Assembly (NCBI RefSeq): GCF_018688235.1 | Contig: NZ_CP061313.1 | Span: forward strand, 1,719,130-1,783,129 | From: Polynucleobacter sp. AP-Nino-20-G2 | Lineage (GTDB): Bacteria > Pseudomonadota > Gammaproteobacteria > Burkholderiales > Burkholderiaceae | Direction: 5' to 3' | DNA: 64,000 bases | In this document: positions 10,161-26,357 of the stretch, piece by piece | Layout: every line of letters starts with the position of its first letter | How positions within the stretch are numbered: position 1 is the stretch's first letter | Made by a program: the position numbers and the translations under genes | The notes under the pieces: model-generated | Databases searched by the model: none | What the model was told of the DNA's origin: nothing | The model's input: the letters and a program-made list of their open reading frames with translations, nothing else

Positions 10161-11447
10161 ATGCAAACTCAACTCGCCCCCCAATTCGCCAACACGCCTG
10201 AAGGTATTGAAGCTGCCAGAATTCTTGGTAAATGCGTTCACTGCGGCTTCTGTACCGCAACCTGCCCTACCTACCAAATTTTGGGCGATGAATTAGATGG
10301 TCCACGTGGCCGCATTTACCTCATTAAGCAAATTGCAGAAGGTCAGACGCCAACAGAAAAAACGCGGATGCACTTAGACCGCTGTCTCACTTGCCGCAAC
10401 TGTGAAAGCACTTGCCCTAGTGGTGTGCAGTATGGCAACCTAGTAGATATCGGTCGCAAATGGGCCGAAGAAAATACGCCAGAACGTCCGCTTGCTCAAC
10501 GCCTCACCCGCTGGGCACTGAAAGAAGGATTGACCAGTCCAAAATTATTTAATTCGGCAATAGCACTAGGTAGACTTGTCCGCCCACTCATGCCTAGCGG
10601 AATTCAACGCAAGATTCCAGAAACGAAAAATAAGGTGTTGGCAAGCTCTACCGATCCTTATGCGCGACCACACACAAGCCACGCACGCAAAATGCTATTG
10701 CTTGAAGGCTGTGTACAGCCAGGCATGTTGCCCAATATTAACTCTGCGACAGCCCGTGTATTAGATGCGCTCAAGATTCAATTGATCAGCGCCTCAAATG
10801 CCACTTGCTGTGGAGCTTTACGCTATCACTTGAATGATCAAGTTGGCGGCTTGGATAACGCCAAACAAAATATCGATGCGTGGTGGCCCTTGGTTCAGCA
10901 AGGCGTAGAAGCCATTGTTATGACTGCATCTGGCTGCGGTGTCATGGTGAAAGACTATGGCCATCTATTTGCAAGCGATCCACAATATGCGGCTAAAGCT
11001 AAAAAGATCTCCGATCTCACTAAAGATATTTCCGAAATCATGCCGACCCTGCAAAGCGAGCTAGTGAATTTGCTTGGGGCAGACCCAAAGCCGGGCGTCG
11101 TCTATCACCCACCATGCACCTTGCAACACGGACAACAAGTTCGTGGAAAAGTAGAGGGACTCTTAAGCGGTATCGGCATTGCTGTTCGTCTTTGCGCCGA
11201 TAGCCATCTTTGCTGTGGTTCTGCGGGAACATATTCAGTAACCCAGCCAGAACTTTCAGAGCAACTCCGCAAAAACAAGCTAAATCATTTACAAGCCGCT
11301 TGTGAAGAGTCTGGCGCAGAGATAATCGTCTCAGGAAATATTGGCTGCATCACCCATCTTCAACAAGACGACACCCCAGTCCTGCATTGGATTGAGATTG
11401 TTGATCAACTAATCGCCAAAAAACACATAGCGCACCCGGTTACATAA
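10161..11447 (+). CDS. glcF: Glycolate oxidase iron-sulfur subunit GlcF
   Basis: The 428-residue subunit has two 4Fe-4S ligand sets of the CxxCxxCxxxCP type near the N-terminus (CVHCGFCTATCP and CLTCRNCESTCP). It also has two downstream cysteine-rich CCG-type domains (CCGALRYHL near residue 218 and LCCGSAGTYS near 350). It passes electrons from the flavin subunits toward the quinone pool. It is third in the glcDEF operon, and the yggS start overlaps its stop by one base (TAATG), so the operon runs on. Confidence 0.96.
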   Translation: MQTQLAPQFANTPEGIEAARILGKCVHCGFCTATCPTYQILGDELDGPRGRIYLIKQIAEGQTPTEKTRMHLDRCLTCRNCESTCPSGVQYGNLVDIGRKWAEENTPERPLAQRLTRWALKEGLTSPKLFNSAIALGRLVRPLMPSGIQRKIPETKNKVLASSTDPYARPHTSHARKMLLLEGCVQPGMLPNINSATARVLDALKIQLISASNATCCGALRYHLNDQVGGLDNAKQNIDAWWPLVQQGVEAIVMTASGCGVMVKDYGHLFASDPQYAAKAKKISDLTKDISEIMPTLQSELVNLLGADPKPGVVYHPPCTLQHGQQVRGKVEGLLSGIGIAVRLCADSHLCCGSAGTYSVTQPELSEQLRKNKLNHLQAACEESGAEIIVSGNIGCITHLQQDDTPVLHWIEIVDQLIAKKHIAHPVT

Positions 11448-12172
11448 TGAGTCAAATTACCACCAACCTCATGTTGGTTAGGCAGAGGCTTGAGTTAGCG
11501 GCATTAGCCGCAAACCGTGAGCCTGAAGATATTCAATTGCTTGCGGTGAGTAAAACGTTTCCAGCAAGAGCCATCGAAGAGGCCATGCATGCCGGACAAT
11601 CTGCCTTTGGAGAGAACTATGTCCAAGAGGGTGTTGAGAAAATTCAGGAGCTTGCTAAATTACGTCCGTGGTTGGAATGGCACTTTATCGGGCCACTGCA
11701 AAGCAATAAGACCAGAGAAGTAGCAGAGCATTTTGATTGGGTGCACAGCATTGACCGACTCAAAATCGCGGAGCGTCTCTCTACTCAACGCGCTGAATTT
11801 CCCGATCTTGGTGATTTGCAGGTATGTATACAACTCAACGTTAGCGCTGAGGAGAGCAAGAGTGGGGTATCCCTGAATGAAGCTGAGTTGTTATGCGATT
11901 CAGTTGCGAAGCTGCCCAACATCATCCTCAGAGGCTTAATGGCCATCCCCGAACCCAGTAGCGATATCGCGCAACAACGGGCAGCCTTTGCGGCGGTTCG
12001 AGAGTGTTTCTTAGGAATCAAGGTAAAGCACTCGAACGATATTGGCTATGAATTCTTTGACACCCTATCCATGGGAATGTCAGACGATCTCGAATCTGCG
12101 ATTGCAGAAGGCAGCACAATGGTCAGAATAGGAAGCGCCATTTTTGGGAAGCGCAATAAGATAAAAACATGA
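11447..12172 (+). CDS. yggS: YggS/PLPBP family pyridoxal phosphate homeostasis protein
   Basis: This 241-residue single-domain PLP-binding protein has the conserved LLAVSKTFPARAIEEA segment, with Lys36 the expected Schiff-base lysine. Other family motifs are AFGENYVQEGVEKI, WHFIGPLQSNKTREV, LSMGMSDDLESAI and GSTMVRIGSAIFG. Family members bind PLP without known catalysis and buffer vitamin B6 and amino-acid pools. It overlaps glcF by one base and proC by four (ATGA); the yggS-proC pairing is common in bacteria. Confidence 0.96.
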   Translation: MSQITTNLMLVRQRLELAALAANREPEDIQLLAVSKTFPARAIEEAMHAGQSAFGENYVQEGVEKIQELAKLRPWLEWHFIGPLQSNKTREVAEHFDWVHSIDRLKIAERLSTQRAEFPDLGDLQVCIQLNVSAEESKSGVSLNEAELLCDSVAKLPNIILRGLMAIPEPSSDIAQQRAAFAAVRECFLGIKVKHSNDIGYEFFDTLSMGMSDDLESAIAEGSTMVRIGSAIFGKRNKIKT

Positions 12173-13029
12173 ACACACAACAAATAAATCAAAACGCTCA
12201 TATCACCTTCATTGGTGGAGGCAATATGGGTCGCGCGCTGATCAGCGGATTATTGGCTAACGGCTTTGAAGCAAACCAACTCTCGGTAGTCGAGGCTAAT
12301 GCGAGTACTGGCTTGCAGTTGCATCAGGATTTCGGTGTTCAAGTCATTGGCGCTTTAGATCAAATCGCTTTTGATTTCTCCAAAAATAATGTTGTAGTGA
12401 TGGCCATCAAGCCACAGGATTTCAATATCGTAGCGAGAGCCTTAAGCGCAAAGCTTAAGCATGCAACTGCGCCCGGCCCGCTCATCCTCAGTATCGCAGC
12501 TGGAATACGCCTCAAGGATATGAGTCGCTGGCTCGATCATGAACGTTGTGTACGCGCTATGCCAAATACTCCCGCCCTCATCGGCAAAGGCATTACTGGC
12601 TTATTTGCGGATGCCGCTGTAAACGCATCTGACCGCTCTCTCGCTGAAACCATTTGCAATGCAGTAGGTCAAGCCGTCTGGGTGAACGAAGAAAAATTGA
12701 TGGATGCCGTTACAGCAGTATCTGGCAGCGGTCCCGCCTATGTCTTTGCTTTCCTAGAGGCTATGCAATCCAGTGGTGAAAAACTGGGGCTTGATGCAGC
12801 CACAGCACGTAAGCTTGCTTATGCAACGCTCGAAGGCGCTACTCAGCTAGCCCATAATTCAGATGAGCACGCTGGGGTATTGCGGGAACGCGTGACTTCT
12901 AAAGGTGGCACAACAGCTGCGGCACTTGATATTCTCAAGCAGCTAGATTGGCATGGCGCCCTTGAAAAGGCGATTGATGCTGCCAGCCAACGTGGCAAAG
13001 CCATGGGCGACGAGTTAGGCAAAAGCTAA
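12169..13029 (+). CDS. proC: Pyrroline-5-carboxylate reductase
   Basis: The 286-residue enzyme reduces 1-pyrroline-5-carboxylate to proline with NAD(P)H. It has the N-terminal Rossmann motif [14 protein letters not shown], the family segments [17 protein letters not shown] and [17 protein letters not shown], and the C-terminal signature [15 protein letters not shown]. The start overlaps the yggS stop by 4 bases. Its last 15 bases overlap the 3' end of ubiA on the opposite strand, with no recognisable terminator between them. Confidence 0.96.
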   Translation: MNTQQINQNAHITFIGGGNMGRALISGLLANGFEANQLSVVEANASTGLQLHQDFGVQVIGALDQIAFDFSKNNVVVMAIKPQDFNIVARALSAKLKHATAPGPLILSIAAGIRLKDMSRWLDHERCVRAMPNTPALIGKGITGLFADAAVNASDRSLAETICNAVGQAVWVNEEKLMDAVTAVSGSGPAYVFAFLEAMQSSGEKLGLDAATARKLAYATLEGATQLAHNSDEHAGVLRERVTSKGGTTAAALDILKQLDWHGALEKAIDAASQRGKAMGDELGKS

Positions 13030-13872
13030 ACCGAGCACAATTCCCAAAAAGAGAAAGCCGCCTAACCAGTTATTGTGACGGAACGCTTTAAAGCAATCAT
13101 CACGCTTTCTGGTGGCGACTAATTTGAGATGGTAGATGGCACAAGCAAGAGCCAAGCACCAACCAAGCCAAAAATAATTACTGAGATTGGCAAGTTGCGC
13201 AACCAGTATCTGACTAACAAACAAGATCCCATAGCTGATGGCAATTGCGACAACATCAAAACGGCCAAAGGTAATTGCCGAGGTGCGCAAACCTAAACGC
13301 AGATCATCATCACGATCGACCATCGCATAAGCAGTGTCATAAGCAATCGCCCAGAAGATGTTTCCAATAAATAGAATCCAAGCTTCAGGCGGAATGAAAT
13401 TCAAGACTGCTGCATAAGCCATCGGAATACCAAAGCCAAATGCTACCCCTAAAACCGCCTGTGGAATTGCTAAAAAGCGCTTGGTAAAAGGATAAATAAT
13501 CGCCACCGCCAAAGCGAATACTGAAAGTTCTTTAGTCAAGGTATTAAGTGGCTGTATGAGTAAAAAAGCAAGCAGAGCTAAGCCCCCAGCAACAAGTAAT
13601 GCTTCTTTTCCCGAAATCTTGCCACTCGTAATAGGGCGATCTTTAGTACGCAATACATGCCGATCAAAATCGCGATCCGCATAGTCATTGATGGCGCATC
13701 CCGCACTACGCATTAAGAATGTTCCCACGGAGAAAATCAGCAAGAGATGCCATTCTGGAAAACCGCCGCTCGCTAACCAAAGCGTCCACAAGGTGGGCCA
13801 CAAGAGAAGCAAGATTCCAACAGGCTTATCAAGCCGAATTAAATGGGCATAAGCAATGAAACGATCGCGCAT
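13015..13872 (-). CDS. ubiA: 4-hydroxybenzoate octaprenyltransferase
   Basis: This 285-residue integral membrane prenyltransferase attaches the polyprenyl tail to 4-hydroxybenzoate in ubiquinone synthesis. The first Asp-rich motif is NDYADRDFD (residues 62-70) and the second is in the [11 protein letters not shown] segment near residue 180. About eight hydrophobic helices are visible. It ends convergently inside the last codons of proC and lies just downstream of recG on the same strand (33 bases), so it may be transcribed with recG. Confidence 0.96.
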   Translation of the reverse strand: MRDRFIAYAHLIRLDKPVGILLLLWPTLWTLWLASGGFPEWHLLLIFSVGTFLMRSAGCAINDYADRDFDRHVLRTKDRPITSGKISGKEALLVAGGLALLAFLLIQPLNTLTKELSVFALAVAIIYPFTKRFLAIPQAVLGVAFGFGIPMAYAAVLNFIPPEAWILFIGNIFWAIAYDTAYAMVDRDDDLRLGLRTSAITFGRFDVVAIAISYGILFVSQILVAQLANLSNYFWLGWCLALACAIYHLKLVATRKRDDCFKAFRHNNWLGGFLFLGIVLGLAFA

Positions 13873-13904
13873 TAGATAATTTTCACAAGAGTTATCAGCA
13901 ATTA

Positions 13905-15983
13905 TCAGGCTTTTAAAAATTCAGTGCGAGATCCCAGCCAGCGCTCCAAATGCCTCTCTACTAAATCAGCGTGCTCTGCAAGCAAACGCTCTGCGGCTAT
14001 TTGCGCCAATTCTATTAACCAGGCATCACGCTGAAGATCAACAAAACGAAGCATAGCATCGCCCGATTGTTTTGCACCCAACAACTCGCCCGGTCCGCGC
14101 AAGGATAAATCTCGCTCCGCAATCACAAATCCATCAGCGGTTTCTCGCAGGGTTTGCAATCTCTCTTTGGCTGCCATAGACAAAGGCTCTGCATACATTA
14201 AGATGCAAACCGAATCAGCTGATCCGCGCCCGACACGGCCACGTAACTGATGAATTTGGGCATAACCAAAACGTTCTGCATGTTCAATGACCATCAATGC
14301 CGCATTAGGAACATCAACACCAACCTCAATGACTGTCGTCGCTACTAGCAGCTGAATCTCATTTGCCTTGAATGCCGCCATGACCGCAGCCTTCTCATCA
14401 CTCTTGAGGCGCCCATGCACTAAGCCAACTTTAAATGCTGGCAAGGCTTGAGTGAGCTGCTCAAAATTCTCCACTGCCGTCTGCAATTGCAATACTTCAG
14501 ATTCTTCAATTAAGGGACAAACCCAATAAGCTTGCAGCCCCTTAGATAACCAATCATGTAAACCGCTAATGACTTCATCTCTGCGTGCCGCCTTCACTAC
14601 TTTTGTGGCAATTGGTTTGCGGCCCGGAGGAAGCTCATCAATCACCGAGACATCCAAATCAGCATAGTAGGTCATCGCCAATGTACGCGGAATGGGTGTG
14701 GCTGACATCATCAACTGGTGGCAGTAAAACAATTCGGAACCAACCCGCTGCTGAATCTCTAGGCGCTGTCTCACGCCAAAGCGATGTTGCTCATCAATGA
14801 CCGCTAAACCCAACTTAAAAAAACTGACCTTATCCTGAATCAAGGCATGCGTACCAATGATGAGTTGAGCACCACCGCTCTCGATGATTTCTTGAGCAAG
14901 TCTTTTTTCTTTTGCTTTCAAACTTCCAGAAAGCCAGGCAATCTTGATACCTAAGGGCTCAAACCACTCCTTCATCTTGAGGTAGTGTTGCTCCGCCAAG
15001 ATCTCTGTCGGAGCCATGATGGCCGCCTGATAACCATGATCAATTGCACGTGCCGCAGCCAAAGCGGCAATCACCGTCTTTCCACTACCGACATCACCCT
15101 GCAATAAACGATTCATCGGAAAGGCATTGGATAAATCCCGACCGATCTCTGACCATACCCGCGCTTGCGCACCCGTTAACTGAAACGGCAGAGCCTTAAT
15201 TAAGCCCTCTTCAATACTGATAGAGGATTTGGTTTTCGTAATGAACGGCGGAAAGCTGGGGGCACGTCTTTCTCGACGAATGGCATGCGCTCGCTTCAAA
15301 GAAATTTGTTGCGCCAACAATTCCTCAAACTGGACCCGACGCCAAGCAGGATGAGTGCGCTCTAGCAATGCTTGAGTGTTCGCATCCGCAGGAGGTTGAT
15401 GTAAATAAGCAATCGCTTGTTGGAGCGGAGGCCAATCCTGTGTCGGCAAAATTTCCGCCATCAGCTTGACAGGCAAAAACTCCGCCAAACTTTCCTTCAG
15501 GCTGGCATCGCGTAAGGCCTGAACGACCGCTTTCCGAATAATAGCCTGGGAGATTCCGGCGCTTGCGGGGTATACCGGGGTCAAACTTGCCGACAATGGC
15601 GCGTCTGGAGTCACGGCACGCACGGTGGGATGAACCATCTCCGCGCCCTGGTATCCGTCACGAACCTCCCCACGCACTCGCACATGGGCCCCAACCGCCA
15701 TTTGCTTTTGTTGACTAGGGTAAAAATTGAGGAAGCGGAGCTGGAGCGTGGCTGTATCGTCTTCAATCGTGACCAATAGCTGGCGTCTAGGGCGGAACAT
15801 GACCTGATTTCGGATGACAACACCCTGAGTTTGAATGGATTGGAACCTTCCAAGCCCCAAAGCCTCCTCTATGCTGAAAAGCTCGGTCTCATCCTCATAT
15901 CGAGATGGCAGATGCAAAGCAAGTGCCATAGGGGTGTTTAAACCCATCTTTTCGAGTGCAGTTGGCGGTCGCTTAGTTGTCAT
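13905..15983 (-). CDS. recG: ATP-dependent DNA helicase RecG
   Basis: From the ATG at 15983 the protein has 692 residues, the usual RecG size. A longer frame to 16019 would need a TTG start that overlaps the divergent queA start. The N-terminal wedge/OB part is followed by helicase motifs: Walker [13 protein letters not shown] box ([13 protein letters not shown]), [14 protein letters not shown], and the C-terminal [13 protein letters not shown] and QLRGRVGRG motifs. RecG remodels stalled replication forks and branched intermediates. The gene is divergent from queA with about 30 bases between the starts, so both promoters must sit in or near these coding ends. Confidence 0.96.
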   Translation of the reverse strand: MTTKRPPTALEKMGLNTPMALALHLPSRYEDETELFSIEEALGLGRFQSIQTQGVVIRNQVMFRPRRQLLVTIEDDTATLQLRFLNFYPSQQKQMAVGAHVRVRGEVRDGYQGAEMVHPTVRAVTPDAPLSASLTPVYPASAGISQAIIRKAVVQALRDASLKESLAEFLPVKLMAEILPTQDWPPLQQAIAYLHQPPADANTQALLERTHPAWRRVQFEELLAQQISLKRAHAIRRERRAPSFPPFITKTKSSISIEEGLIKALPFQLTGAQARVWSEIGRDLSNAFPMNRLLQGDVGSGKTVIAALAAARAIDHGYQAAIMAPTEILAEQHYLKMKEWFEPLGIKIAWLSGSLKAKEKRLAQEIIESGGAQLIIGTHALIQDKVSFFKLGLAVIDEQHRFGVRQRLEIQQRVGSELFYCHQLMMSATPIPRTLAMTYYADLDVSVIDELPPGRKPIATKVVKAARRDEVISGLHDWLSKGLQAYWVCPLIEESEVLQLQTAVENFEQLTQALPAFKVGLVHGRLKSDEKAAVMAAFKANEIQLLVATTVIEVGVDVPNAALMVIEHAERFGYAQIHQLRGRVGRGSADSVCILMYAEPLSMAAKERLQTLRETADGFVIAERDLSLRGPGELLGAKQSGDAMLRFVDLQRDAWLIELAQIAAERLLAEHADLVERHLERWLGSRTEFLKA

Positions 15984-16013
15984 CGTTAAAATCCAATACC
16001 TGATGGTAACGCT

Positions 16014-18214
<2,201 letters not shown>

Positions 18215-18336
18215 TGACCCTAGGGCAGTAAATCAGCCCTCAAAGCCCCATACAGTTTAGAATTGCGGGTTTACGGCTTCGCTTTAAAAGCCTAAAACTG
18301 AAGCAGTTTCCAATTGGTAATTAATGGAGGTTTTGT

Positions 18337-18663
18337 ATGTGGATTAGTAACGCTTTTGCCCAGGCTCCAGCCGCGGGTGCAGATTCTGGTGGCTTGATGA
18401 GCTTCCTTCCCCTGATTCTGATGTTTGCAGTGCTGTACTTCATCATGATTCGCCCTCAAATGAAGCGTCAAAAAGAAACCAAAGCAATGCTTGAGTCTTT
18501 GGCAGTAGGCGACGAAGTAGTGACTGTTGGCGGCATCATTGGCAAAGTAACTGCATTGAAAGATCAAGTAGTGACCGTTGAAATTTCTGCTGGCACTGAA
18601 GTGCAAATGCAAAAAGGCGCCATCACAACAGTATTGCCAAAAGGCTCACTGAAGTCTGCTTAA
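18337..18663 (+). CDS. yajC: Preprotein translocase subunit YajC
   Basis: This 108-residue protein has one N-terminal membrane segment (LMSFLPLILMFAVLYFIMIRP) followed by QMKRQKE and a small soluble domain with LAVGDEVVTVGGIIGKV, the typical YajC layout. It is an accessory of the SecDF complex. A strong GGAGG ribosome binding site precedes the ATG. secD follows after 25 bases and secF after that, giving a yajC-secD-secF operon. Confidence 0.96.
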   Translation: MWISNAFAQAPAAGADSGGLMSFLPLILMFAVLYFIMIRPQMKRQKETKAMLESLAVGDEVVTVGGIIGKVTALKDQVVTVEISAGTEVQMQKGAITTVLPKGSLKSA

Positions 18664-18688
18664 TACGTCTGCTTAAAAGTATCTCAAT

Positions 18689-20548
18689 ATGAACCGCTAC
18701 CCTCTCTGGAAATACATAGTCATCCTATTTGCTTTATTAATCGGCGGACTATATTCACTACCCAATTTCTACGGTGAGGCTCCAGCGGTTCAAGTCTCGT
18801 CCGCCAAACCAACTACCAAAGTTGATTTGGCGACACAGTCTCGAGTTGAAAAGATTCTGACTGAAGACAACATTAGCAATACCGGCATCTTCTTTGAGTC
18901 CGCAGGTAATGTAGGCTCAATCAAAATTCGCTTTACCAATACCGACATTCAACTGCGTGCTCGCGATCTCTTGCAGCAAAAACTGAATATCGATCAAAAC
19001 GATCCTAATTTCACGGTTGCGTTGAACCTCCTATCCAATACACCCGGATGGCTGAACGCAATCAACGCATTACCAATGCCACTCGGTCTTGACTTACGTG
19101 GTGGCGTCTACTTCCTGCTGCAAGTGGATATGAAAGGCGCCGTGCAGAAGAAGGTTACTTCTTTAGCAGCGGATATTCGTAGCCAATTGCGCGATAAGTC
19201 TGTGCGTCATCAAGGCATTGAGCGTGGCCAAGATACCATCACCATTACCTTTGGCAGTACTGAGGAGGCGGAAAAAGCACGTTCAGTACTGACAAGTGGT
19301 CAGCCTGAATTGGTTTGGCAGATCAAACCTACCGGTCTCTCCCCAAAACTCGTTGGCGAATTTAAGCCAGTGGCGTTGAAAGAGATTCAAGATAATGCCG
19401 TTAAACAAAACATCATCACACTGAATAAGCGTGTGAACGAATTGGCTGTAAAAGAACCAGTTATTCAGCAGCAAGGTGCTGAACGTATCGTTGTTCAATT
19501 GCCAGGCGTACAAGATACCGCTCGCGCAAAAGACATTATTGGTCGCACCGCAACACTGGAGTCAAGATTGGCTGACCCAGTCGTTTCAACCATTGCGATT
19601 GGCGAAACACCTCCTCCAGGTATGGATGTATTCCGTTTTGGTGAAACTCGCCAAGGTGTATTTAAAAAGTCGGTCATTTTCAGCGGTGATCGTATTACCG
19701 ATGCAAGTGCTGGCTTTGATCAAAACCAACGCCCCGCGGTCAACATCTCTTTGGATGCTGCTGGCGGACGCGTCATGCAAGAGGTCACCCGTGAAAACAT
19801 TGGCAAGCCAATGGGCATGATCTTATTTGAAAAAGGTAAGGGCGAAGTTCTTACGATTGCCACCATTCAAGGTGAGTTCGGCTCCAAGTTTCAGATTACC
19901 GGCCAACCCACTACTGAGAGCGCTAACGACTTAGCCCTCTTGCTTCGTGCAGGCTCTTTAGCGGCGCCAATGGAAATTATTGAAGAGCGCACTATCGGAC
20001 CAAGTCTTGGTGCGGAAAATATTGAAAAGGGCTTTAAGTCCCTCATTATTGGTTTTGCGGCGATTGCTGTATTCATGATGTGCTACTACCTTCTGTTTGG
20101 CACTTTCTCAGTTGTCGCTCTAGCAGTGAACTTACTGCTGTTGATTTCCGTTCTGTCCATGTTGCAGGCAACGCTGACCTTACCGGGTATCGCGGCGATG
20201 GCACTGGCATTGGGTATGGCGATTGACTCAAACGTGCTGATCAATGAACGTATTCGCGAAGAGTTGCGCAATGGCGCTTCACCACAAACCGCGATTGCGG
20301 TGGGCTTTGATAAAGCCTGGGCAACTATTTTGGATTCGAACGTCACCACCTTAATCGCCGGTCTTGCATTGCTTGCATTCGGCTCAGGCCCTATTAAGGG
20401 CTTTGCGGTAGTACATTGCCTCGGCATTCTCACATCGATGTTCTCAGCCGTCTTCTTCTCACGCGGCCTGGTGAATCTCTGGTACGGCAGAGGCAAGAAA
20501 GTTCAGAAGCTCGCTATTGGCCAAGTTTGGCGTCCACAGGAGAAATAA
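18689..20548 (+). CDS. secD: Protein translocase subunit SecD
   Basis: The 619-residue protein has an N-terminal membrane helix (residues about 6-24), the SecD signature PLGLDLRGGVYFLL near residue 130, a large periplasmic region, and a C-terminal block of five helices including ALALGMAIDSNVLINERIREELRNG. SecD with SecF uses the proton motive force to pull proteins out of the SecYEG channel on the periplasmic side. It sits 25 bases after yajC and 3 bases before secF. Confidence 0.97.
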   Translation: MNRYPLWKYIVILFALLIGGLYSLPNFYGEAPAVQVSSAKPTTKVDLATQSRVEKILTEDNISNTGIFFESAGNVGSIKIRFTNTDIQLRARDLLQQKLNIDQNDPNFTVALNLLSNTPGWLNAINALPMPLGLDLRGGVYFLLQVDMKGAVQKKVTSLAADIRSQLRDKSVRHQGIERGQDTITITFGSTEEAEKARSVLTSGQPELVWQIKPTGLSPKLVGEFKPVALKEIQDNAVKQNIITLNKRVNELAVKEPVIQQQGAERIVVQLPGVQDTARAKDIIGRTATLESRLADPVVSTIAIGETPPPGMDVFRFGETRQGVFKKSVIFSGDRITDASAGFDQNQRPAVNISLDAAGGRVMQEVTRENIGKPMGMILFEKGKGEVLTIATIQGEFGSKFQITGQPTTESANDLALLLRAGSLAAPMEIIEERTIGPSLGAENIEKGFKSLIIGFAAIAVFMMCYYLLFGTFSVVALAVNLLLLISVLSMLQATLTLPGIAAMALALGMAIDSNVLINERIREELRNGASPQTAIAVGFDKAWATILDSNVTTLIAGLALLAFGSGPIKGFAVVHCLGILTSMFSAVFFSRGLVNLWYGRGKKVQKLAIGQVWRPQEK

Positions 20549-20551
20549 GCC

Positions 20552-21526
20552 ATGGAATTTTTCCGAATAAAAAAAGATATTCCCTTTATGCGCCACGCTT
20601 TGGCGCTCAATGCGGTTTCTCTAGTCACTTTCCTTGCCGCGGTCTTCTTCCTGTGGCATAACGGCCTACATCTATCGATCGAATTTACTGGTGGCACCGT
20701 CATGGAGGTTACTTATCCGCAGACTGCTCCATTAGATTCCATTCGCACCAATGTAGAGAAACTCGGTTACGTTGACACCCAAATTCAAAACTTTGGCAGC
20801 TCACGTGATGTGATGATTCGTCTACCGCTTCAGAAAGATACGGAAGGAAAGATGATTTCTTCAGCAGATCAAAGTGCCGCAGTAATGGAAGCCTTGGATC
20901 CAAAAACCTCTGGAGTCAAACTTCAGCGCGTTGAGTTCGTTGGCCCCCAAGTCGGTCAAGAACTTGCTTTAGATGGATTGAAGGCGCTAGTGTTTGTGAT
21001 CATCGGCATTGTGGTGTATCTCTCATTCCGCTTCGAATGGAAGTTCGCTCTTGCCGGCATCATTGCGAACTTACATGACGTGGTGATCATTCTTGGTTTC
21101 TTCGCATTTTTCCAATGGGAGTTCTCGCTCTCAGTGCTTGCTGCAGTACTTGCTGTGCTGGGCTACTCCGTCAATGAGTCTGTGGTGATCTTTGACCGTA
21201 TTCGCGAAAACTTCCGCAAATACCGCAAGATGAATACCCGCGAAATTATTGACAATGCAATTACCAGCACTATTAGTCGTACCGTGATTACTCACGGCAG
21301 TACTGAGATGATGGTCTTGGCTATGCTTGTTTTCGGCGGCCCTACTCTCTTCTACTTTGCCTTAGCGCTAACGATTGGTATTTTGTTTGGTATCTACTCT
21401 TCCGTATTCGTGGCCGCAGCCTTGGCCATGTGGCTTGGTGTTACACGCGAAGATTTAGTAAAGGGTGAGCGCAAGCCGGATGATGCGGCACGCAATGACG
21501 ACCCAAACTTTGGAGCGCAGGTCTAA
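20552..21526 (+). CDS. secF: Protein translocase subunit SecF
   Basis: The 324-residue partner of SecD has an N-terminal helix, the periplasmic LSIEFTGGTVMEV segment, and a C-terminal RND-like helix bundle with AVLGYSVNESVVIFDRIRENFRKYR and TSTISRTVITHGSTEM. It starts 3 bases after the secD stop. A perfect 11-bp hairpin directly downstream separates it from the convergent waaA. Confidence 0.97.
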   Translation: MEFFRIKKDIPFMRHALALNAVSLVTFLAAVFFLWHNGLHLSIEFTGGTVMEVTYPQTAPLDSIRTNVEKLGYVDTQIQNFGSSRDVMIRLPLQKDTEGKMISSADQSAAVMEALDPKTSGVKLQRVEFVGPQVGQELALDGLKALVFVIIGIVVYLSFRFEWKFALAGIIANLHDVVIILGFFAFFQWEFSLSVLAAVLAVLGYSVNESVVIFDRIRENFRKYRKMNTREIIDNAITSTISRTVITHGSTEMMVLAMLVFGGPTLFYFALALTIGILFGIYSSVFVAAALAMWLGVTREDLVKGERKPDDAARNDDPNFGAQV

Positions 21527-21537
21527 GCTTCACACCT

Positions 21538-21571
21538 CAGTTAACCGCATAGTGAACTACGCGGTTAACTG
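21538..21571. terminator. Hairpin between convergent secF and waaA
   Basis: CAGTTAACCGC (21538-21548) pairs perfectly with GCGGTTAACTG (21561-21571), with partial pairing inside the loop as well. It lies 12 bases after the secF stop and 6 bases before the waaA stop. No long T-run follows on either strand, so a bidirectional terminator is likely but not certain. Confidence 0.65.
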
Positions 21572-21576
21572 AATCA

Positions 21577-25043
<3,467 letters not shown>

Positions 25044-25067
25044 GCAAACTAGATTTTTTTGCTATTT

Positions 25068-26183
25068 TTAGGCGGAAATAATCCCGCCGCCTAAGCAAAT
25101 ATCTCCATCGTACAAAACGGCAGATTGCCCTGGCGTAACCGCCCATTGGGCCTCAGGAAACGCTAGCTCAAAACTAAGCGGACCTTCAGTTCCAGCGGCA
25201 AGCGTACAGGGGGCATCCGTTTGACGGTAGCGAGTTTTTGCAGAATATTGGCCAGGTACGGGCGCTATACCGTCAACCCAGCTGGCATCGATTGCTGAGA
25301 GCTGATTGGCCAATAACCATGGGTGCTCATGGCCTTGAGCGACGTACAGAGTGTTGTTGGCAACATCCTTACGAGCCACATACCAAGCATCACCATTGCC
25401 ATCTTGACTGCCTCCCAGACCAATCCCCTTGCGCTGACCCAGCGTAAAGAATGCAAGCCCCATATGCTCTCCCACCGTTTTTCCCTCAGGAGTTTTGATG
25501 GGCCCAGGGGTACGCGGTAGATAGCGATTTAAGAACTCCCGAAATGGGCGCTCACCAATAAAACAAATTCCGGTGGAGTCTTTTTTGCGCGCATTGTGCA
25601 AGCCAATCTCCTCAGCAATTTTGCGCACTTCCGTTTTAGGAATTTCACCCAAAGGAAATAGAACGTTCGCCAATTGAGACTGGGTTAAGCGATGGAGGAA
25701 GTAACTTTGATCTTTGCTGGCATCGAGCGCCTTGAGAAGCTGCACTCGCCCACCCTCATGCCTCACACGGGCATAGTGGCCGGTGGCGATAGCGTCTGCC
25801 CCTAAATTCATGGCGTGATCTAGGAAGGCCTTGAATTTAATTTCCGCATTGCACAATACATCGGGGTTGGGGGTTCTTCCTGCAGCATATTCTCGAAGAA
25901 ATTCAGCAAAAACGCGCTCCCGGTACTCAGCAGCAAAATTAACCGCCTCCACGTCAATACCGATTAAATCGGCAACTGACACCACATCGAGCCAGTCTTG
26001 GCGCGAAGAGCAATATTCATCGTTATCGTCATCCTCCCAATTTTTCATGAAAAGGCCAATTACTTCATAGCCTTGCTGCTTCAGCATCCAAGCGGCAACG
26101 GACGAATCTACCCCTCCAGACATCCCAATAACGACTTTGGATGGATTTGAGACGGGTATTGCCGAAGAATTGAGCGGGATCAT
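25068..26183 (-). CDS. mnmA: tRNA-specific 2-thiouridylase MnmA
   Basis: The enzyme thiolates U34 of Glu, Gln and Lys tRNAs using ATP and a persulfide. The ATG at 26183 gives 371 residues and places the PP-loop [15 protein letters not shown] near residue 20. The two catalytic cysteines are in [12 protein letters not shown] and [12 protein letters not shown]. The longer start at 26222 adds 13 residues of no family likeness. It is convergent with the GST gene (24 bases, with a weak hairpin and T-rich stretch) and divergent from pntA. Confidence 0.95.
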   Translation of the reverse strand: MIPLNSSAIPVSNPSKVVIGMSGGVDSSVAAWMLKQQGYEVIGLFMKNWEDDDNDEYCSSRQDWLDVVSVADLIGIDVEAVNFAAEYRERVFAEFLREYAAGRTPNPDVLCNAEIKFKAFLDHAMNLGADAIATGHYARVRHEGGRVQLLKALDASKDQSYFLHRLTQSQLANVLFPLGEIPKTEVRKIAEEIGLHNARKKDSTGICFIGERPFREFLNRYLPRTPGPIKTPEGKTVGEHMGLAFFTLGQRKGIGLGGSQDGNGDAWYVARKDVANNTLYVAQGHEHPWLLANQLSAIDASWVDGIAPVPGQYSAKTRYRQTDAPCTLAAGTEGPLSFELAFPEAQWAVTPGQSAVLYDGDICLGGGIISA

Positions 26184-26232
26184 CAAAAAATGCGAAAATT
26201 CAATATAAGCTGAAAACCCCATTGTAAAAGTC

Positions 26233-26261
26233 TTGCAGCAAATTTACGAGATTTGCTGCAA
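26233..26261. other. Perfect hairpin in the mnmA-pntA divergent region
   Basis: TTGCAGCAAAT (26233-26243) and ATTTGCTGCAA (26251-26261) form an 11-bp perfect stem with a 7-base loop. It sits 50 bases upstream of the mnmA start and about 100 bases upstream of pntA. It could be a leader hairpin of mnmA, a regulator-binding palindrome, or a divider between the two promoters. There is no convincing T-run on either strand. Confidence 0.5.
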
Positions 26262-26357
26262 AACCAAATAAATGGCGCTGAGGGTAAATAGATAGGTGAA
26301 GTTTCACCCTTCTAACTAAAATAGATTTTTTGAAAAATTTGCATTTGGAGACATGCC

